Assembly: GCA_038330095.1 (NCBI GenBank)
Contig: JBBQNQ010000137.1
Location: 1-5,824 of the forward strand
Length of the DNA: 5,824 bases
From: JBBPZA01 sp038330095
Lineage (GTDB): Bacteria; Actinomycetota; Thermoleophilia; Solirubrobacterales; Solirubrobacteraceae
Reading direction: 5' to 3'
The notes beneath the pieces are model-generated. The model had not been told where the DNA came from and searched no databases. It saw nothing but the letters and a program-made list of their open reading frames with translations. The position numbers and the translations under genes were made by a program. Positions 3,850-5,824 of this stretch are shown here, piece after piece. How positions within the stretch are numbered: position 1 is the first letter of the stretch; the number at the start of each line of letters is the position of its first letter.

Positions 3850-5099
3850 TGGCCGGCGGCCGGATCCAGGTGCCGCGTGGCACGTTCGACGTGCTGCCCG
3901 AGGACGCCGCACAGCGGGAGCGGGTGGAGGTGGAGGCGCGCAGGGTGCTGGAAGCGGCGGGCTACCGGCGCATCGAGACGCCGACCTTCGAGGCGACCGA
4001 GCTGTTCGCGCGCGGCGTCGGCGCCTCCACCGACATCGTCCAGAAGGAGATGTACTCCTTCGACGACGGGGGCAGCCGCTCGCTGACCCTGCGCCCGGAG
4101 GGGACGGCGCCCGTGTGCCGCTCCTACCTCGAGCACGGGATGCACAAGCTGGCCCAGCCCGTGAAGCTCTGGTACCTGTCGTCGTTCTACCGCAGCGAGG
4201 CGCCGCAGGCCGGTCGCTATCGCCAGTTCTGGCAGGTCGGGGCGGAGGCGATCGGCACGGACGATCCCGCGACCGACGCCGAGCTGATCGTGCTGCTCAC
4301 CGAGCTGCTCGAGGCGCTGCAGGTCCGCGACGTGGCGCTCAGGCTCTCGAGCCTCGGCAGGCCCGAGACACGGCGCGCCTACCGCGAGGAGCTCGCCGCC
4401 CACCTGCGCGCCAACGAGGCCCGTCTCTCCAGCGAGGTGCGCGAGCGCATCGACCTCAACCCCCTGCGCGCCTTCGACAGCGATCACCCGGGCACGCGCG
4501 AGGTCATGGCCGATGCGCCGCGACTACTCGATCGCCTCGACGAGGAAGACCGCGAGCACTTCGCCCACGTCCGCGAGCTGCTCGACGCCGCCGATGTCGC
4601 CTACGAGGTCGACCCCACGCTCGTGCGCGGCCTGGACTACTACACGCGCACGGTGTTCGAGGTCGAGAGTCGCGCGCTGGGCGCGCAGAGCGGCGTCGGC
4701 GGGGGCGGGCGCTACGACGGGCTGATCGAGCAGCTCGGCGGCGCCCCGACGCCCGGCTGCGGCTGGGCGGCGGGGGTCGAGCGGATGCTGCTCGCCTCGC
4801 GCGCCATGCCCGTCGCTGAGACGCCGGTCGAGCTCTACGTGGCCTACGCCAAGCACGACCGGCGCGCGGAGGCCTTTCGCCTGACGACCGAGGCGCGGCA
4901 CGCGGGCATGCGCGCCCAGGTCGAGCTCGCGGGCCGCTCGCTGAAGGGGCAGCTCAAGCAGGCGGGCCGGCTCGGCGCGCGCTGGACCGCGATCCTCGGC
5001 GACGAGGGCGCTTCTCTGCGCGACATGGAATCCGGCGAGCAGCGGGTCATGGAGCCCGGGACGGTGATCGCCGCGGTGCAGCGAGGAGAGCGGCTGTGA
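3849..5099 (+). CDS. hisS: Histidine--tRNA ligase (HisRS)
   Basis: This class II synthetase attaches histidine to tRNA-His in the cytosol. The protein is 416 aa, the normal bacterial length. It begins with IQVPRGTFDVLPED (6-19). Motif 1 lies near 34-48 (LEAAGYRRIETPTFE), TLRPEGTAPVCR at 80-91 binds ATP/histidine, motif 2 is FYRSEAPQAGRYRQFWQ (113-129), the HisRS-specific element LVRGLDYYTRTVFEV spans 258-272 (R260 catalytic), GVGGGGRYDGL is at 282-292, and motif 3 is GCGWAAGVERML (303-314). The C-terminal anticodon-binding domain occupies about 327-413 with GRSLKGQLKQAGRLG. These HisRS-only elements plus the anticodon domain exclude HisZ. The GTG start shares its G with the TAG stop of the hydrolase gene; no Shine-Dalgarno is evident, so translation likely depends on the upstream gene. 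The longer frame back to 3429 is a shadow of the hydrolase. Confidence 0.97.
   Translation: MAGGRIQVPRGTFDVLPEDAAQRERVEVEARRVLEAAGYRRIETPTFEATELFARGVGASTDIVQKEMYSFDDGGSRSLTLRPEGTAPVCRSYLEHGMHKLAQPVKLWYLSSFYRSEAPQAGRYRQFWQVGAEAIGTDDPATDAELIVLLTELLEALQVRDVALRLSSLGRPETRRAYREELAAHLRANEARLSSEVRERIDLNPLRAFDSDHPGTREVMADAPRLLDRLDEEDREHFAHVRELLDAADVAYEVDPTLVRGLDYYTRTVFEVESRALGAQSGVGGGGRYDGLIEQLGGAPTPGCGWAAGVERMLLASRAMPVAETPVELYVAYAKHDRRAEAFRLTTEARHAGMRAQVELAGRSLKGQLKQAGRLGARWTAILGDEGASLRDMESGEQRVMEPGTVIAAVQRGERL
5083..5090 (+). promoter_or_regulatory. aspS ribosome binding site within the hisS end
   Basis: GAGGAGAG lies 5 bases before the GTG at 5096 (core GGAG 7 bases before). It fixes the aspS start and, with the GTGA overlap, indicates that hisS and aspS are translated in tandem from one mRNA. 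Confidence 0.6.
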
Positions 5100-5824
5100 A
5101 ACCGCCGCGCCCCAACGCTTATCGCGACACCTGGTGCGGCGCACCGGATGCGCAGATGGCCGGCCGCACCGTCCGCGTCGCGGGCTGGGTGCACCGCCGG
5201 CGCGACCATGGAGGCCTGATCTTCATCGACCTGCGCGATCGCACCGGGCTGCTGCAGCTCGTCTTTCATCCCGACGCGGCGCCCGAGGCCTTCGAGCGCG
5301 CGCACCGCCTGCGTTCCGAGCACGTCGTGTCGGTCGCCGGCGAGGTCGTGCGCCGTGACCCGGCGAACGTCAACCCGGGCCTTCCCACCGGCGAGGTCGA
5401 GCTGGCCGTGGCCGAGCTCGAGTCGCTGGCCGAGAGTGAGACGCCGCCGTTTGCGATCGACGAGGACGGCCCGCTCGACGAGGGACTGCGCCTGCGCCAC
5501 CGCATGCTCGACTTGCGCCGTGCCGGTACGGCCCATGGGATCGAGCTGCGCCACCAGGTCGCGACGGTCATGCGCGAGGAGCTCAACGCAAGCGACTTCC
5601 TGGAGATTGAGACCCCGCTGCTGACGCGCTCCACCCCCGAGGGGGCGCGCGACTACCTCGTTCCCGCCCGGATCTCGCCCGGGCGCTTCTACGCCCTGCC
5701 CCAGTCGCCCCAGCTCTTCAAGCAGCTGCTGATGATGGCCGGCTTCGAGCGCTACTACCAGATCGCCCGCTGCTTCCGCGACGAGGACCCGCGCGCCGAC
5801 CGCCAGCCCGACTTCACCCAGCTC
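5096..5824 (+). CDS. aspS: Aspartate--tRNA ligase (AspRS), C-terminus beyond window
   Basis: This class IIb synthetase charges tRNA-Asp. The 243 codons present are just under half of a typical bacterial AspRS of about 590 aa. They start MKPPRPNAYRDTWCG. The OB-fold anticodon-binding domain spans about 26-110, with VAGWVHRRRDHGGLIFIDLRDRTG as its core (28-51). Class II motif 1 lies around 155-175 (MREELNASDFLEIETP), followed by the flipping loop TRSTPEGARDYLVPAR (177-192), then LPQSPQLFKQLLMMAG (201-216) and motif 2, FRDEDPRADRQPDFTQ (227-242). The GAD insertion and motif 3 would be to the right. H38 in RRRDHGG is the residue seen in non-discriminating AspRS enzymes that also charge tRNA-Asn; discriminating enzymes such as that of E. 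coli have Leu. The GTG start overlaps the hisS stop by 4 bases (GTGA) and has GAGGAGAG upstream. Confidence 0.96.
   Translation, partial: MKPPRPNAYRDTWCGAPDAQMAGRTVRVAGWVHRRRDHGGLIFIDLRDRTGLLQLVFHPDAAPEAFERAHRLRSEHVVSVAGEVVRRDPANVNPGLPTGEVELAVAELESLAESETPPFAIDEDGPLDEGLRLRHRMLDLRRAGTAHGIELRHQVATVMREELNASDFLEIETPLLTRSTPEGARDYLVPARISPGRFYALPQSPQLFKQLLMMAGFERYYQIARCFRDEDPRADRQPDFTQL

Noticed and set aside
1..5824. CRISPR array, prophage, toxin-antitoxin or defence system
   Set aside because: No regularly spaced repeats, phage genes, nuclease or toxin motifs were found; the only mobile DNA is the IS21 end.

Overview
This is a strongly GC-rich bacterial chromosome segment whose genes use GC-ending codons, GTG/TTG starts and few strong terminators. 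The gene set (GAP/Sap-type membrane protein remnant, stand-alone glutamate formimidoyltransferase, an MBL-hisS-aspS run, AspRS with an actinobacterial-style anticodon domain) suggests a high-GC actinomycete, perhaps of the Thermoleophilia/Solirubrobacterales type. That placement is an inference from recognised protein families; no 16S or other decisive marker is present.

Layout. (1) Positions 1-924 are the 5' end of an IS21-family insertion sequence. Its transposase gene istA runs on the minus strand and is cut by the left window edge. The outer end of the element is recognisable by a TGT terminus and two 19-bp direct repeats 25 bp apart. (2) The element abuts, in the opposite orientation, the 3' half of a GAP/Sap-family (sulfolipid-1-addressing-protein-like) membrane protein gene at 925-1241, which it has apparently broken. 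(3) Positions 1242-1542 hold no gene but contain a polypurine, G-run-rich tract and two inverted repeats lying between converging transcripts. (4) A minus-strand tRNA with a CAU anticodon lies at 1543-1616. (5) From 1670 to the right edge, six genes run on the plus strand: a 72-aa membrane protein, glutamate formimidoyltransferase, a 129-aa basic two-TM membrane protein, a YcbL/glyoxalase II-like metallo-beta-lactamase-fold hydrolase, hisS and aspS (cut by the right edge).

The last four genes look like one transcription unit. The 129-aa gene and the hydrolase share GTGA (4-nt overlap), the hydrolase and hisS share TAGTG (1-nt overlap), and hisS and aspS share GTGA again. The MBL-hisS-aspS order recalls the relA-dtd-(MBL)-hisS-aspS neighbourhood of many Gram-positive bacteria, here with the 129-aa membrane protein immediately upstream. 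The two synthetases charge tRNA with His and Asp. The AspRS carries the His found in non-discriminating enzymes, which predicts that the organism makes Asn-tRNA(Asn) through a GatCAB amidotransferase.

No clear new biological system is visible. The main points of interest are the IS21-disrupted gene, the long unexplained hairpin at 1408-1442, the non-discriminating AspRS prediction, the stand-alone formimidoyltransferase and the uncharacterised 129-aa membrane protein coupled to the tRNA synthetase operon.
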